Shown: positions 16,024 through 23,735 of the stretch, piece by piece | Layout: each line of letters begins with the position of its first letter | How positions within the stretch are numbered: the stretch's first letter is position 1 | DNA from: Chryseobacterium indicum | Lineage (GTDB): Bacteria > Bacteroidota > Bacteroidia > Flavobacteriales > Weeksellaceae | Length of the DNA stretch: 64,000 nt | Assembly (NCBI RefSeq): GCF_021504595.1 | Contig: NZ_JACSGT010000002.1 | Span: 802,194-866,193 of the forward strand | Reading direction: 5' to 3' | Translations under genes and position numbers: made by a program | The notes under the pieces: generated by a model | Database searches by the model: none | What the model was told of the DNA's origin: nothing | The model's input: the letters and a program-made list of their open reading frames with translations, nothing else

Positions 16024-16455
16024 TTATGCCCCGAAGACTCTCGCCCACGGGAACGCGAATGCAAATAAACCTACGGCAATTAATCCCATGATTACAACTC
16101 CTAAAGAAATCGTAGGGTTTGTTTTTACTTTTTTGTTAACGATCGTCATTAAAACAGCGGCGATCAGCATAGAAAACGGATGTTCTACATATTGAAATCT
16201 TAATGCTGAGTTTTTCATCACTTCACCCATATTTAGACCATTTGAGAAATTAATGATCAGCATCACAATCCCCAATAGAAACTGAACGTGGAAAAAGATC
16301 ATTGTGAAAAGAGTAGTCTTTTTAAGGAAATTATTTACTTTTCCACTGAATCCGAACATGGTTGCTAAAAGTGCAATAACAAACAGCGTCACCAAAAGAA
16401 TTTCCAGATATCCGAATCCTTTGTGAGCATTAAGTAAAATGTTGTAAAAGTCCAT
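16024..16455 (-). CDS. Small four-helix membrane protein (cytochrome b-like?)
   Basis: The protein has 143 residues from the ATG at 16455 (MDFYNILLNAHKG). The nine-codon upstream extension begins inside the -7 box and is rejected. Four hydrophobic helices are evident (about 14-35, 47-67, 89-107, 118-138). Histidines sit near helix ends: H10 (NAHKG), H51 (FFHVQ) and H86 (EHPFSM). Such a set could bind haem, and flavobacterial relatives are sometimes labelled cytochrome b, but no CxxCH or quinone motif is seen. Function is not assigned. It has its own promoter, and the terminator of the upstream receptor lies just before it. Confidence 0.75.
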   Translation of the reverse strand: MDFYNILLNAHKGFGYLEILLVTLFVIALLATMFGFSGKVNNFLKKTTLFTMIFFHVQFLLGIVMLIINFSNGLNMGEVMKNSALRFQYVEHPFSMLIAAVLMTIVNKKVKTNPTISLGVVIMGLIAVGLFAFAFPWARVFGA

Positions 16456-16481
16456 ATTTATTTTTTTCTGTTTTTCAGACA

Positions 16482-16489
16482 CAAATATA
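16482..16489 (-). promoter_or_regulatory. -7 box of the four-helix membrane protein gene
   Basis: TATATTTG on the minus strand ends 26 bases before the ATG at 16455. It overlaps the in-frame ATG at 16482, which decides the start choice. Confidence 0.55.
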
Positions 16490-16491
16490 GC

Positions 16492-16517
16492 AAAAATCCC
16501 GGCGAAAAGCCGGGATT
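16492..16517 (-). terminator. Terminator of the second TonB receptor gene
   Basis: On the minus strand AATCCCGGC and GCCGGGATT pair perfectly around a 5-base loop (16495-16517), followed by a short T run. Confidence 0.85.
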
Positions 16518-16547
16518 GATATTTATAAAATCTAATTTATGTATTTA

Positions 16548-19262
16548 TTAGAAGTTGAATGATAGGGTTCCAGACCATGTTCTTCCGAATCCGAAATAAA
16601 CCTGGTTTTGCTGGTTTACACCATTCCAGTTTCCTGCAGCTTGGTAAAGTGCATAGTTTGCAGCAGATCCTGCTAAAGTTTGTCCGTTGATATCAGCGTA
16701 TTCCTGAGCAGAAAGGTTTGCGTGTGTATTTGTATTAGATTCAGCGATATAAACTTTATTAAGCAAGTTATAAACGTTCCCTCTTACTGTGAAGTATTGC
16801 TTAGGATTTCTTAATTTGATTTTGAAAGTAATTCCTGCATCCACTAAACCATAGCTAGGTAATTCTAATGCTCCTTTTTGTCCAGCAGCTACGGTAGAGA
16901 AGTTAAGTGGGTTCACGTTTGCATATAAATGCTTAACACCTCTGTACATACCATCTAAGCTTAACCAATCTGTTGGTTTGAAGGTAAATCCTGCACCAGC
17001 TGTGAACTGTGCTGCATTTCCTACTTTTACTTTGTCCAGATAAACCGTACTGTGCGATGGAGTACCATTTATAAAGCTAATAGGATCATTGGTTTCTGAG
17101 AACAGATCACTATCTGCATTTCCTTTGTAGTAGTAATCTCCCATTGATAACATTCCATTGAAAGATAACATCTTGTGAACATTTGCAGTTGCATCAATTT
17201 CAATTCCCTGGTGTACTTCGGAAATACCTGAAATGTTTGCATATGCAGTAGTTGTAGCAACTGAAACACCAGATGCAGGATCTATGTAAGTTCCTGAAAG
17301 ATTTGTTCTTCTTAAGAATCTATCTTTCCATGAAGTTCTATAGATGTTTACGTTTGCATTGAAAATTCCTGAACGGAAACCATATCCTAATTCAATTCCG
17401 AAGATTTTCTCGTTTGTTAAGTTAGGATTAAGGAAATTTTTATTGTTTGGATAAACTGAATTTAAGAAAGGTTGTTTTTCATAGTATCCAACATTAGCAA
17501 AAACATTATGGTTTTCATTAATATTGTAGTTAGCCCCTCCTTTTACATTAAATCCGAGTAGATTTTTAAAACCTGTTTTAGTGTTAAGAGCCGGATTAAG
17601 AGCCGTTGGTTGAATAAGAGTCGGATTTGTATTACTTGTTGCATATCCTGCAACGTTTCCGTTAAGAAGAGATTTTCCGTCAACGATAAAGTTGTCAATT
17701 CTCTGGAATGCCTGATTTGAGATCGCTCCTGAAACGAAAGCAGAAATCTTATCGTTAGAATATTCTAATTGTCCAAATCCACCATACCAAAGTACTTCAC
17801 CATCATTATTATATCCAATTCTATTTTCAATAGGATCTATCTTTCCTCCGAAAGGATTCCAGTTTGGTTCTGCTTTTGAAGTGTTTGATACATAATTATA
17901 GCCAGGCTGTAAGAAGTTGTTGCTGTTAGGAATCCAAAGATTTTTATTAGCATTATCTCTGTAAGCTTTACCTCCTAAAAGATCGCTAACAACCTGATAG
18001 TGGTAACCATAATAATATCTACTATCAACACCTACTGTAAAGTTCAAATGATCTGTTACTTTATGGTTAAAACTTGAAATAACTCCCAACCAGTTGTGTG
18101 AGTTAATAGATGCGTTTCTTATAAGGATACCCTTATCTGCTGTAGATGCAGCATTAGATGCGTAGATTGCGTCCAAATCCAGAATTCCTTCTGACGTTAC
18201 AAAAGATCTCTGAGCTGGGTTTTGACTGTAGTTTATGGATTTACCATTTGATGTCCCTACGTTTCCTGTTCCTGCACCTCTACCGAAAGACGCATAAGCA
18301 ACTGTGTTTAATTTGGATTTGCTTGAAATATTCCAATCCCAGTTTAAAGACATTACTGGTTTATGATAATAATTTCTTCTTAAGCTGTATTCTTCTCCAT
18401 TCAAATAACCATAATCCGGATTATATCTTGTATCTGGAGTACCATCTTTGGCTCCATTATAGAAGATATAATTGGAGATAGATGCGTAAGTGTTTCTTTG
18501 GTTGTGTGCTTGTGGAGCACCAGTAATTGTAAACTGGAAATCATGCTTGCTACCAGGTTTGTTATAACCTAGGGCAAAATAATAATTGTATCCTTCAAAT
18601 TCAGTTCCTCTTGCGAAAGTAGATCCTGATGTTCTGCTCATTAAGAATGAAGAAGACCATCCTTTTGCAGATTTTCCTGTATTGTAAGCAAATAAAGTTT
18701 TAAGATAATCGTCATTACCAACTGTTAAAGAAACGATTCCTCCTTGTTTTTTATCAGCTGCTCTTGTTAAGATGTTTATTGTTCCTCCAACAGAAGCAAT
18801 CGCTAATTTTGAAGAACCTAAACCTCTTTGTACCTGCATTGAAGAAGTAACATCAGAAAGTCCTGCCCAGTTTGACCAGAAAACACGTCCGTTTTCCATA
18901 TCATTAACCGGCATACCATTTACCATTACAGCAATATTTTCCTGTCCGAATCCTCTGATAATTATCTTAGAGTCTCCGAAACCACCACCTCCTTTTGTTG
19001 CATATACAGATGGAGTTGTATTTAAGATTTCAGGGAATTCCTGATTTCCTAATCTTTCAACGATTTGCGCTTCTTTGATTGTTGAAACTGCTACAGGAGT
19101 TTTTCTATCTTTTGCGATATCAGCAACTCCAATTAACACTACCTCGTCAATGTCTTTAGACCTAGTTGATTTAACTGTGTCCTGAACCTGTTGAGCATAA
19201 TAAACGCTAGCTGTAGATAATGTAATTATCGCAGTTAGCATTGATTTGTTGATTAATTTCAT
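16548..19262 (-). CDS. TonB-dependent outer-membrane receptor
   Basis: An outer-membrane active-transport barrel of 904 residues. The signal peptide covers about 1-23 (ending VYYAQ). A TonB-box-like stretch DIDEVVLIGVAD (about 37-48) precedes the plug, which shows IIIRGFGQENIAVMVNGMPVND and GGTINILTRA. Unlike the receptor at 4253-7126 there is no carboxypeptidase-regulatory-like domain before the plug. The barrel ends in TLSFNF. No SusD, lipoprotein or enzyme gene is adjacent, so the ligand cannot be guessed. The plug is the DVSSMQVQRGLGSSKLA type common in Bacteroidota iron or cobalamin receptors, but that is not diagnostic. About 200 bases of AT-rich upstream sequence precede it; I see no clear promoter box. 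Confidence 0.93.
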   Translation of the reverse strand: MKLINKSMLTAIITLSTASVYYAQQVQDTVKSTRSKDIDEVVLIGVADIAKDRKTPVAVSTIKEAQIVERLGNQEFPEILNTTPSVYATKGGGGFGDSKIIIRGFGQENIAVMVNGMPVNDMENGRVFWSNWAGLSDVTSSMQVQRGLGSSKLAIASVGGTINILTRAADKKQGGIVSLTVGNDDYLKTLFAYNTGKSAKGWSSSFLMSRTSGSTFARGTEFEGYNYYFALGYNKPGSKHDFQFTITGAPQAHNQRNTYASISNYIFYNGAKDGTPDTRYNPDYGYLNGEEYSLRRNYYHKPVMSLNWDWNISSKSKLNTVAYASFGRGAGTGNVGTSNGKSINYSQNPAQRSFVTSEGILDLDAIYASNAASTADKGILIRNASINSHNWLGVISSFNHKVTDHLNFTVGVDSRYYYGYHYQVVSDLLGGKAYRDNANKNLWIPNSNNFLQPGYNYVSNTSKAEPNWNPFGGKIDPIENRIGYNNDGEVLWYGGFGQLEYSNDKISAFVSGAISNQAFQRIDNFIVDGKSLLNGNVAGYATSNTNPTLIQPTALNPALNTKTGFKNLLGFNVKGGANYNINENHNVFANVGYYEKQPFLNSVYPNNKNFLNPNLTNEKIFGIELGYGFRSGIFNANVNIYRTSWKDRFLRRTNLSGTYIDPASGVSVATTTAYANISGISEVHQGIEIDATANVHKMLSFNGMLSMGDYYYKGNADSDLFSETNDPISFINGTPSHSTVYLDKVKVGNAAQFTAGAGFTFKPTDWLSLDGMYRGVKHLYANVNPLNFSTVAAGQKGALELPSYGLVDAGITFKIKLRNPKQYFTVRGNVYNLLNKVYIAESNTNTHANLSAQEYADINGQTLAGSAANYALYQAAGNWNGVNQQNQVYFGFGRTWSGTLSFNF

Positions 19263-19471
19263 AATCGTTAGTAATAGTTAGATTTAATTTTCTGCAAAAT
19301 TGAGGAAATTTATTTTAACTAATATTAACTGTATGTTAATTTTTAAAGGTTCTTAATAAGGTTTAAAATGTTGGTTTACAATGTATTGAATAATAATTGA
19401 TATTTCGCATGAAAAAAATCACATTATTGAGTTTTTAACAAAAGGGGATCATTTTTAACAAAAATTCAATG

Positions 19472-20332
19472 CTATTTCACGGCTTTGAGGCTTAAATCTA
19501 TATTTTCTGCTGAGTGAGTAAGTGCTCCTGCGGAGATGTAGGTAACGCCTGTAGAAGCAATTTCTTTAAGCTGATCGCGGGTAATTCCTCCCGAAGCTTC
19601 ACTTTCGCAAGAGCCATTAATTAAGCTTACAGCTTTTTTCATAGTTTTTACGTCCATATTATCCAGCATGATTCGGTCTACCTTCGCATCAATAGCTTCC
19701 TGAACTTCATCCAGATTTCTGGTTTCAACTTCTATTTTAAGCTTTTTCTTATTCTTTTTGATGTAGTCTTTTGCCATTTTTACGGCATTGGTAATGCTTC
19801 CGTTGTAATCGATGTGGTTGTCTTTCAGCATGATCATGTCATAAAGTCCGTATCGGTGATTGGTTCCGCCGCCAATGGCAACTGCCCATTTTTCGCATAC
19901 CCTGAAGTTTGGAGTTGTTTTTCTGGTGTCCAGAAGTTTTGTTTTGGTTCCGATGAGTCTGGAATCCCAGTCATGCGTTAATGTTGCAATTCCGCTCATT
20001 CGCTGCATACAGTTTAAAACCAGTCTTTCCGTTGAAAGAATAGATCTTGCACTTCCGGTTACAATAAAAGCAATATCTCCTACCTTTACAGCATCACCAT
20101 CTTTTACGAAAGTCTCAACGTTTAAGTTTTTATCAAAAGTTTTAAAAATAATTTCAGCCAGTTCCACTCCGGCAAGAATGCAATCCTGTTTTACCAGTAG
20201 TTTTGCACTTTGTTCCAGATCTTTGGGAATCGTGGAAAGCGTAGAATGATCGCCATCCTGAATGTCTTCTTCAAGAGCGTTTTTAATAAACTGTTTTAAA
20301 ACTTTATCTGTAACGTATGCGGGTCTTTTCAT
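19472..20332 (-). CDS. nadC: Nicotinate-nucleotide pyrophosphorylase (carboxylating)
   Basis: It converts quinolinate and PRPP to nicotinate mononucleotide in NAD synthesis. The protein has 286 residues. Family landmarks are LDTRKTTPNFR, AIGGGTNHRYGLYDMIMLKDNHI, KIEVETRNLDE and DRIMLDNM, and the C-terminal TYISAGALTHSA completes the active site. It is cytosolic. Its ATG overlaps the last four bases of the DUF1016 nuclease gene, pointing to translational coupling in one operon with nadB. No nadA (quinolinate synthase) is in the window. Confidence 0.96.
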   Translation of the reverse strand: MKRPAYVTDKVLKQFIKNALEEDIQDGDHSTLSTIPKDLEQSAKLLVKQDCILAGVELAEIIFKTFDKNLNVETFVKDGDAVKVGDIAFIVTGSARSILSTERLVLNCMQRMSGIATLTHDWDSRLIGTKTKLLDTRKTTPNFRVCEKWAVAIGGGTNHRYGLYDMIMLKDNHIDYNGSITNAVKMAKDYIKKNKKKLKIEVETRNLDEVQEAIDAKVDRIMLDNMDVKTMKKAVSLINGSCESEASGGITRDQLKEIASTGVTYISAGALTHSAENIDLSLKAVK

Positions 20333-21375
20333 GAGTCTAATTTTTTTAATTCATTTTCCACTTTTTCAATTGACGGAAGGTGAGATTTGAAATTTTCGGG
20401 TAATATTTTTTTGAGTTCATAGGACGAAATTCCTAACGGTTTATGAAGATCTATAAGAGAATATTCTGCAATGATTTCGTTTTTATCTTTACAGATAATC
20501 ATTCCTACAGTTGCATTGTCATTTTCGTCTCTCAGCTTTTTGTCGACAGCAGTTACATAAAAATTTAACTTGCCGGCAAACTCCGGTTCAAAATGTCCTG
20601 TTTTTAATTCGATTACAATATACCTTTTTAATTTAATATGATAAAAAAGTAAATCTATAAAGAAGGATTGGTTGCCAACAGAAATTTCAACCTGCTTTCC
20701 GACAAAAGCAAATCCGCTTCCTAATTCTATTAAAAATTTTGAAATATTTTCGGTTAATGCCTTTTCCAGTTCCCTCTCTTTATGATTTTCTGTAATGTTT
20801 ATAAAATCAAAAATATAAGGATCTTTGAATGTTTCACGGACCAGTTCACTGTCGTAATCAGGAAGTGTTTTTGAAAAATTATTAATTGTTTTTCCTTGGC
20901 TTTCAAATAGTTTCCCAGAAATCATGTTAATGAAAATAGCACGAATCCAGCCATTTTCTATTGTCTTCTCAATATAAAAATGAGCTTCTGCCTGAGTTTT
21001 ACATTTTGTGATTAAGCCAATATGATGTCCCCAGGGAATGAGGAAAATATGATGCATCAAATCGTCAACAACTTGTTGACGATTTTTATCTGTTTGATTA
21101 TAAAATTGATAGAATCTTTTACAATATTTCAAATTGCTTTCGGAAAGTCCTTTGATTTCAGGGAATTCTGTGCGTAAATCCTTACTTAATTGTAAAAAAA
21201 AGCCGGAGCCATAAGTATTTTCAAAATTTCGTTCAGAGATTTCTTTTCCCAAATCCCAATACATTTCTATCAAAGCGGAATTCACCTGAATGGCTGCTTT
21301 GATTTGGCTTTGCTGAATTTTTTGTTTTAAATTTAAAATCCAGCCAATATATTGTTCATTGTTCTTATTTAGCAT
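20329..21375 (-). CDS. DUF1016 (YhcG-type) PDDEXK nuclease
   Basis: The protein has 348 residues. The N-terminal DUF1016 helical domain (about 8-155) has QVNSALIEMYWDLGKEISE, GLSESNLKYCKRFYQFY and LIPWGHHIGLI. The C-terminal PDDEXK nuclease core has D241 in FFIDLLFYH and E256-x-K258 in IVIELKTGHF, followed by GKLNFYVTAVDKKLR. Both halves look intact, so a Mg-dependent DNase activity is plausible. Relatives are often next to restriction or defence genes or in mobile regions. Here it lies inside an NAD operon: 16 bases after nadB and overlapping nadC by four bases. The role is unknown. Confidence 0.9.
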   Translation of the reverse strand: MLNKNNEQYIGWILNLKQKIQQSQIKAAIQVNSALIEMYWDLGKEISERNFENTYGSGFFLQLSKDLRTEFPEIKGLSESNLKYCKRFYQFYNQTDKNRQQVVDDLMHHIFLIPWGHHIGLITKCKTQAEAHFYIEKTIENGWIRAIFINMISGKLFESQGKTINNFSKTLPDYDSELVRETFKDPYIFDFINITENHKERELEKALTENISKFLIELGSGFAFVGKQVEISVGNQSFFIDLLFYHIKLKRYIVIELKTGHFEPEFAGKLNFYVTAVDKKLRDENDNATVGMIICKDKNEIIAEYSLIDLHKPLGISSYELKKILPENFKSHLPSIEKVENELKKLDS

Positions 21376-21391
21376 ATCAGAAAAATATAGC

Positions 21392-22969
21392 TTATGCCTG
21401 AACTAGATCCTTATTATAAAATGCCCCCTTATTCTCCGTCATTTCCATAGACTGGGTAATGATGAGATGGGCAACGGTTGTTAGATTCCTCAGTTCCGAT
21501 AACTGTGGCGAAAGAATAGAGTAGTGGTAAATTTCGTTCACTGCGGCAGCGATTTCCTGATGTTTTTGCAAAGCCATATTCAGACGGCGGTTGCTTCGTA
21601 CAATTCCTACCAGATCACTCATCATTTCCTGAAGCTGCTTTCTGAGGTAAGATATAATTACCATCTCATCCATGATTTTCATTCCTTCTTCATTCCATTC
21701 CGGAACGGCTTTCAGATCATCAAAGTTGAAATTATTTTCGTTTAAAAGTTCAACGGTTTTCATGGCAGCATTGTGTCCAAAAACTAATCCTTCCAATAAA
21801 GAGTTGGAAGCCAGTCTGTTGGCTCCGTGAAGTCCGGAATTGGTACATTCTCCCACTCCGAAAAGATTTCTGATGGAAGACTGTCCGTCGCGGTCAACTT
21901 CAATTCCTCCCATCAGATAATGACAGGCGGGAACAACGGGAATGAGCTGGCTGAAAGGATCAATTCCTTCGTCTTTGCATTTTTTATAAATATTCGGGAA
22001 ATGTTCAAGAAATTTTTCATGATCCATTTCACGGCAATCCAGTCCTACAAATTCGTCTCCGGTGATTTTCATTTCTGCATCAATGGCTCTTGCAACGATA
22101 TCTCTGGAGGCGAGTTCTTCACGTTCATCATATTTATGCATGAATTTTTCACCTCTTTTTGTTCTTAATTTGGCTCCGTCTCCACGAACGGTTTCCGAAA
22201 TTAAAAACAACATTCCATCGAGCTTACTGTACAGAGCGGTCGGGTGAAACTGATAGTACTGCATATTGGAAACTTTTCCTTTTGCTCTTGCCACAAAAGC
22301 GATTCCATCTCCTGTTGCAATCGTCGGATTGGTGGTATTTTTGTAAACGTGTCCTGCTCCTCCGGTTGCAACAAGTGTTATTTTTGATGTTATTTTTTTT
22401 ATGGTTTTGGATTTTTCATCCAGAATATAGGCTCCGTAGCAATGGATATCGCCTTCATTTAATTCTTTTCCGGGAACATGATGCTGCGTAATGATATCAA
22501 TTACGTAATGATGATCGAGAATCTCAATATTCGGACTGCTTTTTGCGGTTTGCAAAAGTGCCCTTTCGATTTCAAAACCTGTGATATCTTTATGATGTAC
22601 AATTCGGTTTTCGGTGTGTCCTCCTTCTCTTCCTAAAGCAAATTCGCCGTTTTTCTTGTCAAAATTCGCGCCCCAGTCTACAATTTCATTGAATCTTGCA
22701 GGAGCTTCCCTGACTACCATTTCCACCACATCGCGTTTGTTTTCGCCGTCTCCCGCACGCATTGTATCGGCTATGTGTTTTTCGAAGTTATCATTTTTAG
22801 AATCTGTAACTACTGCAAGACCGCCTTGTGCATATTTGGTGTTGCTTTCATCTTCGTCCGATTTTGTTACGATGATTATTTTGGCATCAGGAAGCTGCTC
22901 AGAAACTTTTATGGCATAGGAAAGTCCCGAAATTCCGGAACCGATTACTAATACATCCGCTTTTATCAT
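21392..22969 (-). CDS. nadB: L-aspartate oxidase
   Basis: A flavoenzyme that oxidises L-aspartate to iminoaspartate, the first step of de novo NAD synthesis. The protein has 525 residues. The FAD dinucleotide loop VIGSGISGLSYA spans about 7-18, followed by KYAQGGLAVV, GREGGHTENRIVHHKD, the substrate-loop HPTALYS and the C-terminal FAD motif GLHGANRLASNSLLEGLVFG. The helical C-terminal domain is complete. It is first in the nadB / DUF1016 / nadC run. Its usual partner quinolinate synthase (NadA) is not adjacent. Confidence 0.96.
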   Translation of the reverse strand: MIKADVLVIGSGISGLSYAIKVSEQLPDAKIIIVTKSDEDESNTKYAQGGLAVVTDSKNDNFEKHIADTMRAGDGENKRDVVEMVVREAPARFNEIVDWGANFDKKNGEFALGREGGHTENRIVHHKDITGFEIERALLQTAKSSPNIEILDHHYVIDIITQHHVPGKELNEGDIHCYGAYILDEKSKTIKKITSKITLVATGGAGHVYKNTTNPTIATGDGIAFVARAKGKVSNMQYYQFHPTALYSKLDGMLFLISETVRGDGAKLRTKRGEKFMHKYDEREELASRDIVARAIDAEMKITGDEFVGLDCREMDHEKFLEHFPNIYKKCKDEGIDPFSQLIPVVPACHYLMGGIEVDRDGQSSIRNLFGVGECTNSGLHGANRLASNSLLEGLVFGHNAAMKTVELLNENNFNFDDLKAVPEWNEEGMKIMDEMVIISYLRKQLQEMMSDLVGIVRSNRRLNMALQKHQEIAAAVNEIYHYSILSPQLSELRNLTTVAHLIITQSMEMTENKGAFYNKDLVQA

Positions 22970-22999
22970 ATCCTTAGTTTAAGACAATTGTCTAAATAG

Positions 23000-23626
23000 T
23001 TAAATAAATTTAAACAATTTTTCGTTTGGTTTTCTTACTTTTTTCATGTGCTGAAAATGATCTTCCTCCGAACGGTAGCCTAAAGCGAGCGTTACGCTTA
23101 CTTTTTCGGTTTCAGTATTTATCTCCAGAATTTCTTCGATAAGTTCCTGACGGAAGCCTTCCATAGGACAGGTGTCTATATTTTCTATCGCGGCAGCGTA
23201 CATGAGATTCGCCAGAACGATGTAAGACTGTTTTTCTGCCCAGCTGAAAATTTCATCCTGTGTTTTTTGATTAATATGCTGATTGATGCTGTTTTTAAAA
23301 AGATCCAGTTTTTCCAGCGGTGTTTCTCTTACTTTGGAAATGTGCCGGAAATAACCATTGATGTAATTGTCGTCCACGATTTTTTTGGAAACGATAACAA
23401 TGAGATGAGAACAGGTGGAAATCTGAGAGGGATTATAAAAGGCGGGAATTAATTTCTGCTTCATTTCCTCGCTTTCCACGATAAGAATTTCGTAAGGCTG
23501 AAGACCAAGAGAACTTGCCGATAATTTTCCGGATTCAAGAATATTATGCAGGGTTTCCTGAGGAATAATTTCGTGATTAAATTTTTTTACAGAGTATCTT
23601 CTGCTTAAAGCCTCTAAATAATTCAT
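23000..23626 (-). CDS. Nitroreductase-family NAD(P)H flavoprotein
   Basis: The protein has 208 residues. An FMN-binding arginine/serine motif opens the protein (ALSRRYSVKKFN), then SSLGLQPYEILIVES, and IENIDTCPMEGF is typical of NfsB-like oxidoreductases. It probably reduces quinones, nitro compounds or flavins; the physiological substrate is unknown. It is cytosolic. It ends 30 bases upstream of nadB on the same strand and could be co-transcribed with it. A -7 box stops four bases before the ATG, suggesting a leaderless message. Confidence 0.9.
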   Translation of the reverse strand: MNYLEALSRRYSVKKFNHEIIPQETLHNILESGKLSASSLGLQPYEILIVESEEMKQKLIPAFYNPSQISTCSHLIVIVSKKIVDDNYINGYFRHISKVRETPLEKLDLFKNSINQHINQKTQDEIFSWAEKQSYIVLANLMYAAAIENIDTCPMEGFRQELIEEILEINTETEKVSVTLALGYRSEEDHFQHMKKVRKPNEKLFKFI

Positions 23627-23630
23627 AATT

Positions 23631-23638
23631 CAAATTTA
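23631..23638 (-). promoter_or_regulatory. -7 box of the nitroreductase gene, four bases before the ATG
   Basis: TAAATTTG on the minus strand ends at 23631 and the ATG begins at 23626. Confidence 0.55.
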
Positions 23639-23693
23639 AGAATTGAATGCGAATTAAATAAGTTTAAAATAAAATATTTCTTCTAAATAAGGC

Positions 23694-23727
23694 ATAAAAA
23701 AAGATCATCCGTTTTTCGAATGATCTT
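23694..23727 (-). terminator. Terminator of the lectin-type T9SS gene
   Basis: The 12-base arms 23699-23710 and 23716-23727 (AAAGATCAT core) have one mismatch and a 5-base loop, with a T run on the minus strand. Confidence 0.8.
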
Positions 23728-23735
23728 TAAAAGTG

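Noticed and set aside
18158..18481. Plus-strand frame opposite the second TonB receptor
   Set aside because: Shadow of the receptor gene; no signal, motif or regulatory site.
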